DNA of 34,255 nucleotides from Akkermansiaceae bacterium (lineage in GTDB: Bacteria; Verrucomicrobiota; Verrucomicrobiia; Verrucomicrobiales; Akkermansiaceae). The position numbers were made by a program, and so were the translations under genes. Position 1 is the first letter of the stretch. Every line of letters begins with the position of its first letter. Under the pieces are notes generated by a model. That model was not told the DNA's origin. It saw only the letters and a program-made list of their open reading frames with translations, and did no database searches. Shown in pieces: positions 1 to 7,095 of this stretch. Location: positions 1-34,255 of the forward strand of contig JABDMC010000061.1 of assembly GCA_013001695.1 (NCBI GenBank), written 5' to 3'.

Positions 1-2
1 AC

Positions 3-1598
3 GACGAAAACTGGAACGCGGTGGTGAAGATCTTCCAACGCGGGGAGTTTCCCGGCGAGCCGGACATCCAGGCCGGGATCTACATGCTCGCCGGCCGGGC
101 CCTCGCGAATCTCGACCGGCATCATGAAGCGATCCGCCTCTTCTTCAACGTCGAGCGGCTTTCCCCGCTGACCGACCTCGGCTTCGAAGCAAGCTACCGC
201 CGCCTCGCGAGCTTCTACGAGGTGAACGGACCGAACATCGCGGCGCAGGCCGATTCCCTCATCGAGATTTACGGCGGCAAGCACCCGGACCACAAGTGGG
301 TCCAGCTGGCCCTCGTCATGAAGGCCGAGACCCTCTTCCACCGCGACCGGATGGCGGAGGCGGCGGCGGCCTACTCGGAGGTGAGCCCCAAGAACCTGCC
401 CGAGGACCTCCTCCCCGGGCTGTATTTCAAGCGCGGCTGGGCCCTCGCCGAATCCGGCGACTACAACCGCGCCGCCCAGGACCTCACGACCTTCATCTCC
501 CGGTTTCCCGACGACCCGCGGGTTCTGCAGGCCCTCGCCCAGCGGGGCTCCGCCTACCTGAAACTCGGCGACCGGTCCTCGGCCCTGAAGGACTTCGACC
601 AGCTGCTCGCCACCGCCACCGAGCCGAACATCCAGGCCTTCGCCCACCAGCACCGCGGCCGGATCTTCCGCGAAGATCGCCGCTACGAGTCCATGATCGA
701 GGCCTACACGACGCTCCTCAACGAACACGACCGCCTCTCCCGCGACACCGTCGCCAATGCCAACTACTGGATCGGCTGGGGATGGTTCAAGCTCGATGAA
801 TGGGCCAAGTGCCTGCCCTACCTCGAGCAGGCGCGCTCCCTCGTCCCGGCAAACTACAAGGAGCCCGCCGGAACCCACCTCGTGATCGCGGCCTACTCGC
901 TGAAGGATGCCGAGCAACTGAAGAAGGCCGTCATCCGGCTGCAGAGCGACGTCCCCGGAAAGCGCCTTCCCGTGAAGATGCTCACCTGGCTCGGGCTGCA
1001 GCTCTTCCAGCAGGGCGACTTCGACGGCGCCGACACCTTCCTCACCCTCGCATCCAACCCGGAAGATCCGGCCGACACCGACCTCATCGTCTGGCGCCAC
1101 CTCGCCAAGGCGCGCATCGAACTCCGCCACTACAGCCGCGCCATGGATGTTCTCCCCATCGTCCTCGAACGCGAGGAGAGCGACTTCTGGCGGACCGACG
1201 CCTGTCTCGACAAGGTCCACGCCCTGATCGGCCTCGGCAAATGGGACGAGGCCCGCGTGGCCTGCCACGAAGGCCTCCAAATGGACCCCCACGGCACGAT
1301 CCTCGCCGGGCTCAACATGTCGCTCGGCAAGATCGCGATGCAGAGGAAGGACTACGAGAGCGCCGCGGCCAGCTTCCTGCGCACCGCGGAGGTCTTTATC
1401 GATGACCGCGAGATCAAGCCGCTCGCACTCCACCTGGCCGCCGAGGCTCTCGACGGCCTCGAGCGCGCCGACCAGGCCGCCGAGATCCGGGCCCAGTTGA
1501 AACGGGAATTCCCGGAGTGGAAACCGCGCCCGGAGCCGCCCGCCGCCCCCGCGCCGGAGCCTGCCGAACCGGCCGCCGCGGAAGCGGCGAAAAGCTGA
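3..1598 (+). CDS. TPR-repeat protein, 5' end outside window
   Basis: The frame is open from the first bases of the window (it reads D-E-N-W-N-A-V-V before the first in-frame start), so the N-terminus is missing. At least 531 residues are visible. They consist of helical tetratricopeptide-type repeats with recurring pairs such as A-x-Y-x-K-L-G-D and G-x-A-L-A-E-S-G-D-Y-x-x-A, about 34 residues apart, running almost to the end. The last 30 residues are a Pro/Ala/Glu-rich tail. TPR arrays are protein-interaction scaffolds. The repeated 'drop in a queue' spacing resembles envelope TPR proteins of the BamD/YbgF kind, but the signal peptide, if any, lies outside the window, so location is unknown. 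The next gene, hppA, is 152 bp downstream and has its own promoter candidate. The specific function is not recognisable. Confidence 0.85.
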   Translation, partial: DENWNAVVKIFQRGEFPGEPDIQAGIYMLAGRALANLDRHHEAIRLFFNVERLSPLTDLGFEASYRRLASFYEVNGPNIAAQADSLIEIYGGKHPDHKWVQLALVMKAETLFHRDRMAEAAAAYSEVSPKNLPEDLLPGLYFKRGWALAESGDYNRAAQDLTTFISRFPDDPRVLQALAQRGSAYLKLGDRSSALKDFDQLLATATEPNIQAFAHQHRGRIFREDRRYESMIEAYTTLLNEHDRLSRDTVANANYWIGWGWFKLDEWAKCLPYLEQARSLVPANYKEPAGTHLVIAAYSLKDAEQLKKAVIRLQSDVPGKRLPVKMLTWLGLQLFQQGDFDGADTFLTLASNPEDPADTDLIVWRHLAKARIELRHYSRAMDVLPIVLEREESDFWRTDACLDKVHALIGLGKWDEARVACHEGLQMDPHGTILAGLNMSLGKIAMQRKDYESAAASFLRTAEVFIDDREIKPLALHLAAEALDGLERADQAAEIRAQLKREFPEWKPRPEPPAAPAPEPAEPAAAEAAKS

Positions 1599-1641
1599 CC
1601 GGAATTGTTCAGGAGAGGCCGAATTTACACCCATTTTTCCG

Positions 1642-1669
1642 TTGCCACTCCGAGGCCGCTGTCTAGACT
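1642..1669 (+). promoter_or_regulatory. Candidate sigma70-type promoter of hppA
   Basis: A -35-like TTGCCA (1642-1647, five of six consensus bases) is followed after 16 bp by TAGACT (1664-1669, four of six). Transcription would start near 1676, giving a leader of about 75 nt before the hppA ATG. It lies in the only AT-richer part of the intergenic region. Inferred by eye only. Confidence 0.4.
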
Positions 1670-1750
1670 CCGGCCCCGCGCCCGGGGGGCTGCCGCAGCC
1701 TCCCCGGACCCACTGAAATTCTTCCCCGCACCTCGGTAGACCGACTGCTC

Positions 1751-3829
1751 ATGACATTCAATCCGCTCGTGACGCCGCTCGCCGGGATCGCCGGTCTCGC
1801 AATTGCCTTCGTCCTGCTCGCCCGCATCGCCAAGCGACCCGGCGGCGACGGGAAGCTGGCCGAAATCGCCGCCAAGATCCATCGCGGGGCGATGGTCTTC
1901 ATGCGGCGCGAGTTCCTCCTGATCTCGATCTTCGCGCTCATCATCGGCGGGGCGATCTTCCTCTTTCAGCCGGAGTACGGGGCGCAGCAGTCGCTGGCCT
2001 TCTTCCTCGGCGCCCTCGCTTCCTCGATGGCCGGGTTCATCGGGATGTTCACCGCCACGAAGGCGAACGTGCGGACCGCCCTCGCCGCCAGGGACGAAGG
2101 GCAGGCCCCCGCCCTTTCCATCGCCTTCTTCGGCGGGTCCGTCATGGGGATCACCGTCGCATCCATGGGTCTCCTCGGACTCGGCGGACTCTTCTACTTC
2201 TACAGCGGCAACGAGCACGTCGCGGAGATCATGGAGGGATTCGCGATGGGCGCCTCCCTCGTCGCGCTCTTCTACCGGGTCGGGGGCGGCATCTTCACGA
2301 AGGCCGCCGACGTCGGCGCCGACCTCGTCGGGAAGGTCGAGGCGGGCATCCCCGAGGATGACCCGCGAAACCCCGGGGTGATCGCCGATAATGTCGGCGA
2401 CAACGTCGGCGACGTCGCCGGCATGGGCTCCGACATCTTCGAGTCCTACTGCAACGCCCAGATCGCGACCATCGCCATCGCCGCCGCCCTCGGCGCCAAC
2501 CTCGCGGAAGGGGCCTCCAGCGCCTCGGTGGAATTCATGGAGAAGCTCGGCGCCTCCGAGGGGAAGGAAGGCGTCCTGCAGCTCATGCAGCTGCCCCTGG
2601 CGCTCACCACCGTGGGCCTCCTCTGTTCCCTCCTCGGCATTTTGCTGGTGCGCCTCATGGCCGGGAAGAATCCCGCCGAGGCCCTGCGCTTCGGCACCAT
2701 CGGCGCGGCGGTCCTCTTTATCGGGGCGGCCTTCGGGCGCGCCAGCTTTTCCGGCCTGAGCACCGCGGTGGGCCTCTGCGTCCTCTGCGGGGCGGTCGGC
2801 GGCATCGTCATCGGGTTGATTACCGAGCACTACACCGGCGGCGGCCCGGTGCGCGAAATCGCGCGCCAGGGGGAAACCGGGGTGGCCACCCTCATGATCG
2901 CGGGGCTCTCCCTCGGCCTGAAATCGGTGGCGGTCCCCCTTCTCACCATCGCGGCCACCATCTATATCTCCTACGAGTTCGCCGGCCTCTACGGGGTGGG
3001 CCTCGCCGCCGTCGGCATGCTCGGCACCGTCGGGATCACCATGGCGATCGACGCCTACGGGCCGGTGGCCGACAACGCCGGCGGCATCGCCGAGATGGCG
3101 GCCATGGGACCCGAGACCCGCACCATCACCGACGGGCTCGACTCGGTCGGCAACACCACCGCCGCGATCGGCAAGGGCTTCGCCATCGGCGCCGCCGGAC
3201 TCTCCGCCCTGGCCCTCACCACGGCCTTCATCCAGAAGACCGGCGTCAACCTCAACCTCAGCGATCCCGCCATCCTGCGGACCTTCTTCGTGGGCGTCTT
3301 CATCGGGGGGGTGGTGCCGTTCCTCAACGGGGCCATCACCATGAATGCCGTGGGGCGCGCCGCCTTCGACATGATCTCCGAAATCCGGCGCCAGTTCCGT
3401 GACATCCCCGGCCTCCTCGAGGGGACCGGCGAGCCCGACTCCGACCGCTGCGTCGATATCGCCACCAAGGCCGCCACCAAGCGCATGGTCCTCCCCGCCC
3501 TCCTGGCGGTCGGCACGCCGCTCGTCGTCGGCTTCGGATTCGGGGGCGACGGCGCCATCGCCCTCTCCGGGACGCTCTGCGGGGCCCTCCTCGGGTGCAT
3601 TCTCCTCGCCCTCATGATGTCCAATGCCGGCGGCGCCTGGGACAATGCGAAAAAGTATGTCGAGGAAGGCCACCACGGCGGCAAGGGCTCCGAAACCCAC
3701 AAGGGCTGCGTCGTGGGCGATACCGTCGGCGACCCCCTCAAGGACACCTCCGGGCCATCTATGAACATTTTGATCAATGTGATGGCGATTGTGAGTCTTG
3801 TGATTGCTCCCCTCCTCGCGGGCAGCTAA
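1751..3829 (+). CDS. hppA: Membrane-bound ion-translocating pyrophosphatase (K+-dependent type)
   Basis: This 692-residue polytopic membrane protein couples hydrolysis of pyrophosphate to export of H+ and/or Na+ across the cytoplasmic membrane. The hallmark substrate loop is present: D187-V-G-A-D191-L-V-G-K195-V-E, followed by the D-N-V-G-D-N-V-G-D motif near residues 213-221. A second acidic loop, D-x3-D-N-A-K-K-Y-V-E, and G-D-T-V-G-D-P lie near the C-terminus. The G-N-T-T-A-A-I-G-K-G segment has Ala and Gly where K+-independent enzymes carry Lys and Thr, so this should be the K+-dependent subfamily. Whether it pumps Na+, H+ or both cannot be decided by reading. Length is normal for the family (about 660-770). 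It stands alone with its own promoter candidate, and a hairpin follows its stop codon. Confidence 0.95.
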   Translation: MTFNPLVTPLAGIAGLAIAFVLLARIAKRPGGDGKLAEIAAKIHRGAMVFMRREFLLISIFALIIGGAIFLFQPEYGAQQSLAFFLGALASSMAGFIGMFTATKANVRTALAARDEGQAPALSIAFFGGSVMGITVASMGLLGLGGLFYFYSGNEHVAEIMEGFAMGASLVALFYRVGGGIFTKAADVGADLVGKVEAGIPEDDPRNPGVIADNVGDNVGDVAGMGSDIFESYCNAQIATIAIAAALGANLAEGASSASVEFMEKLGASEGKEGVLQLMQLPLALTTVGLLCSLLGILLVRLMAGKNPAEALRFGTIGAAVLFIGAAFGRASFSGLSTAVGLCVLCGAVGGIVIGLITEHYTGGGPVREIARQGETGVATLMIAGLSLGLKSVAVPLLTIAATIYISYEFAGLYGVGLAAVGMLGTVGITMAIDAYGPVADNAGGIAEMAAMGPETRTITDGLDSVGNTTAAIGKGFAIGAAGLSALALTTAFIQKTGVNLNLSDPAILRTFFVGVFIGGVVPFLNGAITMNAVGRAAFDMISEIRRQFRDIPGLLEGTGEPDSDRCVDIATKAATKRMVLPALLAVGTPLVVGFGFGGDGAIALSGTLCGALLGCILLALMMSNAGGAWDNAKKYVEEGHHGGKGSETHKGCVVGDTVGDPLKDTSGPSMNILINVMAIVSLVIAPLLAGS

Positions 3830-3835
3830 AGTGTG

Positions 3836-3853
3836 GGCGAAGGTTTCTTCGCC
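3836..3853 (+). terminator. Hairpin between hppA stop and next start
   Basis: A perfect 7-bp stem (GGCGAAG / CTTCGCC) with loop GTTT starts 6 bp after the hppA stop and ends two bases before the next ATG (3856). There is no T-tract. It could slow or end hppA transcripts, or mask the ribosome-binding region of the next gene. Confidence 0.35.
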
Positions 3854-3855
3854 AG

Positions 3856-4311
3856 ATGCTTCCCGAACCACCGCAAGCAAGACGGCTGTCCATCGAGCAC
3901 CGGGCCCGCTCGGTCCCCAACCGGCGGCCCTTTGTCGGGGCGCTGCTTTTCTCGGTCGTCTTTTACCTTTCGCTGGTGGCCACCGTCGGCTCACTCTTCG
4001 CGGTCATCCTCCTGGCGACCAAGGCCTCCGCGATCGCCTTCGGCGTGTGCATCGGCATCAACGTCTTCACGTGGCTGATCTCCTACCTGAAACGGCGCGG
4101 AGCCAGCTGCCCGCTGTGCAAGGGCACCCCCTACGTCGACACCGGGGCCCACAAGCACATCAAGGCGGAGCGCCTCTTCCCCCTCAACTACGGCACCTCC
4201 AACCTCCTCCGGAGCCTCTTCGTGCAGCGCTTCCGTTGCCCGTATTGCGGGACGCCCTTCGACATGCTCAAGAAGGTCGACCGGCAGCTGCGCTCCGGCG
4301 CCCACCGTTGA
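3856..4311 (+). CDS. Small membrane protein with zinc-ribbon cysteines
   Basis: This 151-residue protein begins with a basic stretch (R-R-L-S-I-E-H-R-A-R-S-V-P-N-R-R). Two adjacent hydrophobic segments follow at about residues 27-50 and 54-75, and then a cytosolic or periplasmic tail. The tail carries two C-x2-C pairs, in S-C-P-L-C-K-G and R-C-P-Y-C-G, about 45 residues apart. This is the spacing and context of a zinc ribbon. The ATG at 3856 gives a start just before the basic stretch and lies only 26 bp after hppA, so co-transcription is likely. A hairpin at 3836-3853 covers the region where a ribosome-binding site would be. The family is not recognised and no function is proposed. Confidence 0.7.
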   Translation: MLPEPPQARRLSIEHRARSVPNRRPFVGALLFSVVFYLSLVATVGSLFAVILLATKASAIAFGVCIGINVFTWLISYLKRRGASCPLCKGTPYVDTGAHKHIKAERLFPLNYGTSNLLRSLFVQRFRCPYCGTPFDMLKKVDRQLRSGAHR

Positions 4312-4345
4312 GAATCGGGCTTCCTCTCCGCCGGCGGGCGGGCCC

Positions 4346-5608
4346 TCAGGTCTTGGCGTTCACGATGCGGCTGACGAGGGGCTTCAGGGTGAGGCCCTGC
4401 ACCACGATCGAAAAGACCACCACCACGTAGGTCACCACGAGGATCACCTCCCGGGCTTCGGCGTGTTCCGCGGCCTTGGGAATCCCCAGCGCGAGGGCCA
4501 CCGAGATCCCCCCGCGCAGCCCTCCCCACGTCAGGATCCGCCGCACCCCCGGGGTGAATTCCCGGAACCGCTTCAGGATCGTCACCGGCAGGGAGACCGC
4601 CGTGAAGCGCGCCGCCAGCACCACCCCGATCAGGACCACCCCGGCCATGAGGGCCTTCCCCGTGAGCTCCAGGACAAACAGCTCCAGGGCGATCAGGAGA
4701 AACAGGACCGCATTCAGGATCTCGTCCACCAGTTCCCAGAAGAGGTCGAGGTGCTCCCGGGTGGTGTCGCTCATGGCAAACATCCGGCCGTGGTTGCCGA
4801 TCATCAACCCGGCCACCACCATCGCGAGCGGACCGCTCAGGTGCCATTCCGATGCCAGCCGGTATCCGCCGGTCACGAGGGCGAGGGTGATGAGGATCTC
4901 GATCTGGTAGCTGTCGATGGACCGCAGCATGAAGTACCCGACGAGCCCGAGGGCCGCCCCCCAGGCGATGCCGCCGCCGGCCTCCACCGCGAAGAGCTTG
5001 GCGATTTCCGCGGCGCCCCCGCCGTGGTCCCCGTGCCCGCCGAGCGCGATCCCGAGCACCGCGAGGTAAACCACCACCCCCACGCCGTCGTTGAAGAGCG
5101 ATTCCCCCGTGATCTTCGTCTCGAGGGACTTGGGCGCCCCGGCGGTCTTCAGGATCCCGAGCACCGCCACGGGGTCGGTCGGCGAAATCAGCGCCCCGAA
5201 CACCAGGCACCAGATGAAGGGCACCGTGAAGCCGAAGAGCGGAAAGATCAACCAGGCCACCGACCCGATCAGGAAGGTCGAGAAGACCACCCCGAAGCTC
5301 GCCAGGATGCCCACCAGCCGGCGCTGGCTCGCGAGGTCGCCGAGGTTCACGTGCAGGGCCCCGGCAAAGAGGAGGTAGCTCAGCATCCCCTCCATCAGCG
5401 CCTCGTTGAAGTCGATGCCCTCCACGAATTTGTCCGCCGCGGCCGGGATGACCGGCAGCACCCCGCCGAGGACCAGCAGCAGGAGGCTCAGGACGAGGCC
5501 GATCAGCATCACCCCGATGGTGGTGGGCAGCTTGATGAACCGGTGGTTGAGGTAGCCGAAGACGGCGGCGAGAGCCAGCAGGACCGCGGCGATATCGAGG
5601 GTTTCCAT
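4346..5608 (-). CDS. CPA1-family Na+(K+)/H+ antiporter (NhaP-like)
   Basis: This 420-residue polytopic membrane protein has the CPA1 signature motifs. A conserved I-S-P-T-D145-P-V-A-V sits in the fifth membrane region. G-E-S-L-F-N173-D174-G-V-G-V-V contains the Asn-Asp pair that binds the cation. Near the C-terminus is the conserved W-G-G-L-R-G-G-I-S-V-A-L-A-L. Such proteins exchange Na+ or K+ for H+ to control pH and cation load. There is no long C-terminal regulatory domain. The start lies 16 bp downstream of the preceding gene's stop (5625), which indicates an operon. Together with hppA on the other strand the window carries two cation-handling systems, but they converge and are separate units. 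Cation specificity is unknown. Confidence 0.92.
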   Translation of the reverse strand: METLDIAAVLLALAAVFGYLNHRFIKLPTTIGVMLIGLVLSLLLLVLGGVLPVIPAAADKFVEGIDFNEALMEGMLSYLLFAGALHVNLGDLASQRRLVGILASFGVVFSTFLIGSVAWLIFPLFGFTVPFIWCLVFGALISPTDPVAVLGILKTAGAPKSLETKITGESLFNDGVGVVVYLAVLGIALGGHGDHGGGAAEIAKLFAVEAGGGIAWGAALGLVGYFMLRSIDSYQIEILITLALVTGGYRLASEWHLSGPLAMVVAGLMIGNHGRMFAMSDTTREHLDLFWELVDEILNAVLFLLIALELFVLELTGKALMAGVVLIGVVLAARFTAVSLPVTILKRFREFTPGVRRILTWGGLRGGISVALALGIPKAAEHAEAREVILVVTYVVVVFSIVVQGLTLKPLVSRIVNAKT

Positions 5609-5624
5609 GGTAGTTTCGGCGGGA

Positions 5625-7010
5625 TCAGTCCACCGCCGCCCGGACCGGGATCTCGGGGACGAAGTCCTTCCAGGTGTCGTCCCCCGCGACCTTCATGTTC
5701 TCGAGGTCGCGGCTGGTGTAACGCAGCAGACCTTCGTCGCCGCACGGAACATCCACCACGAGGCCATGCTGCCGGAGGTGCAGGTAGAGATGCTCGAGGT
5801 GGTCCGGCGCCTTGAAGTTGGCGGCCGTCACGAGCTCACCCGTCCGGCGGTTCTTCCACGGGTACACGAAGAGGCGGACGTCGTTTTTGAACAAGCGCCC
5901 GAAGGATTCCAGGATCCCTCCCTCGAGGTGCGCCGACCACTTCTCCTTGAAGAGCTCGTTGAGCAGCCCGATTGACAGGAGCACGCCGGTCGGCTGGTCG
6001 GTGTAGCGGTGCAGCACCCCGACGACGCGGTAAAACTCCGGGCACGACGAAATCAGGACGTTCTTCCCGAGGGCCTGCAGGGCATCGGCCCGGTCGAGGA
6101 AGTCGAGGTGATCGACCTCGGCGTCCTCCCGCAGGACGTTGCTCATCGTCATCTCGCAGAGATCCATGCGCCGGGCCGATTCTTCCGGGCTGAGATCCCG
6201 CGAGAAAACGGTGCGGGCCTGCTCGAGCATGTCGAGGTGCACCTTCGTGACCGGGTTGAAACTCCCCCGCAGCAGGACGATGGACCGCTTGTAGAGGGCC
6301 TCCGCGGGCTGCACGACCTCCCCGTCGGCGAGGAACATCGCCGCCGCCGTCAGCCCGCTCCGCACCAGCTGCAGCGAACAGAGCCGGTTGTCGACAAAGC
6401 GGAAGTCGGGCCCGTTGAACTTGAGCATGTCCACCTCGACGCGCTTCCCGGGGAGGTTGTCGACCAGCGCGCCGACGAACTTCTCGAGACTGAGGCGGTG
6501 GTGGAACGCCCCGTGAATGAAGTTCACCCCGAGGATCCCGAGGGCCTCCATCTGGGCGACATTCTCGTGGTCGAGAAGGCGCACGTGCATGAGGATGTCG
6601 TTCGGGGGCCCGTGCGGCTTGAGCTGCAGGCGGATGCCCAGCCACCCGTGGCACTCGCCGTCGTCCTGGTAGCCGCGGGCCCGGACCGTGTTGCAGAACG
6701 AGAAGAACGTCGACCGGTCACCGCGTTCGCCCGCCAGCCGCTCGACGAGGATCGAGTACTCGTGATCCAGCATGGCGCGCAGCCGCTGGCGGGAAACGTA
6801 GCGCCGCGCCGGCCCGTAGATCGCGTCGCTCATCGTCATGTCGTACGCCGAGATCGTCTTGGCCACCGTGCCGGCCGATGCCGAGGCGCGGAAAAACCAG
6901 TTGGCGACCTCCTGGCCGGCCCCGATCTCGGCGAAGGTCCCGTAAATCTCCTCGTCGAGGTTCAGCCGGAGGGCCTTGTCGTAGGTGCTGGAGACCGCTT
7001 GTTTCGCCAT
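5625..7010 (-). CDS. Conserved protein with CoaD-like nucleotidyltransferase motif
   Basis: This is a 461-residue soluble protein without signal peptide. The N-terminal half contains a distinctive block, I-Y-G-T-F-A-E-I-G-A-G-Q-E-V-A-N-W-F-F-R (residues 22-41), then a second, S-A-Y-D-M-T-x3-D-A-I-Y-G-P-A-R-R-Y-V. In the middle, after a beta-strand (S-I-V-L-L-R), residues 249-260 read G-S-F-N-P-V-T-K-V-H-L-D. This closely resembles the T-x-G-H nucleotide-binding motif of phosphopantetheine or NMN adenylyltransferases, except that Gly is replaced by Val. I have a memory of related proteins being annotated as nicotinamide-nucleotide adenylyltransferases, but this is unverified and activity is doubtful. 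It sits between the PBP gene (85 bp gap) and the antiporter gene (16 bp gap) on the same strand, probably one operon. Confidence 0.75.
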   Translation of the reverse strand: MAKQAVSSTYDKALRLNLDEEIYGTFAEIGAGQEVANWFFRASASAGTVAKTISAYDMTMSDAIYGPARRYVSRQRLRAMLDHEYSILVERLAGERGDRSTFFSFCNTVRARGYQDDGECHGWLGIRLQLKPHGPPNDILMHVRLLDHENVAQMEALGILGVNFIHGAFHHRLSLEKFVGALVDNLPGKRVEVDMLKFNGPDFRFVDNRLCSLQLVRSGLTAAAMFLADGEVVQPAEALYKRSIVLLRGSFNPVTKVHLDMLEQARTVFSRDLSPEESARRMDLCEMTMSNVLREDAEVDHLDFLDRADALQALGKNVLISSCPEFYRVVGVLHRYTDQPTGVLLSIGLLNELFKEKWSAHLEGGILESFGRLFKNDVRLFVYPWKNRRTGELVTAANFKAPDHLEHLYLHLRQHGLVVDVPCGDEGLLRYTSRDLENMKVAGDDTWKDFVPEIPVRAAVD

Positions 7011-7095
7011 GCGCTGGCGGGATCATAGCCGCGGCGGCCGCCATGCGGCAAGATCCATCCGGCCCGCCAACCGCGCGGGCGAGCGTCCCGGCGCC

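Noticed and set aside
1625-3994. 789-codon open frame opposite hppA
   Set aside because: Highly charged, repetitive translation with no domain; a third-position shadow of hppA in GC-rich DNA.
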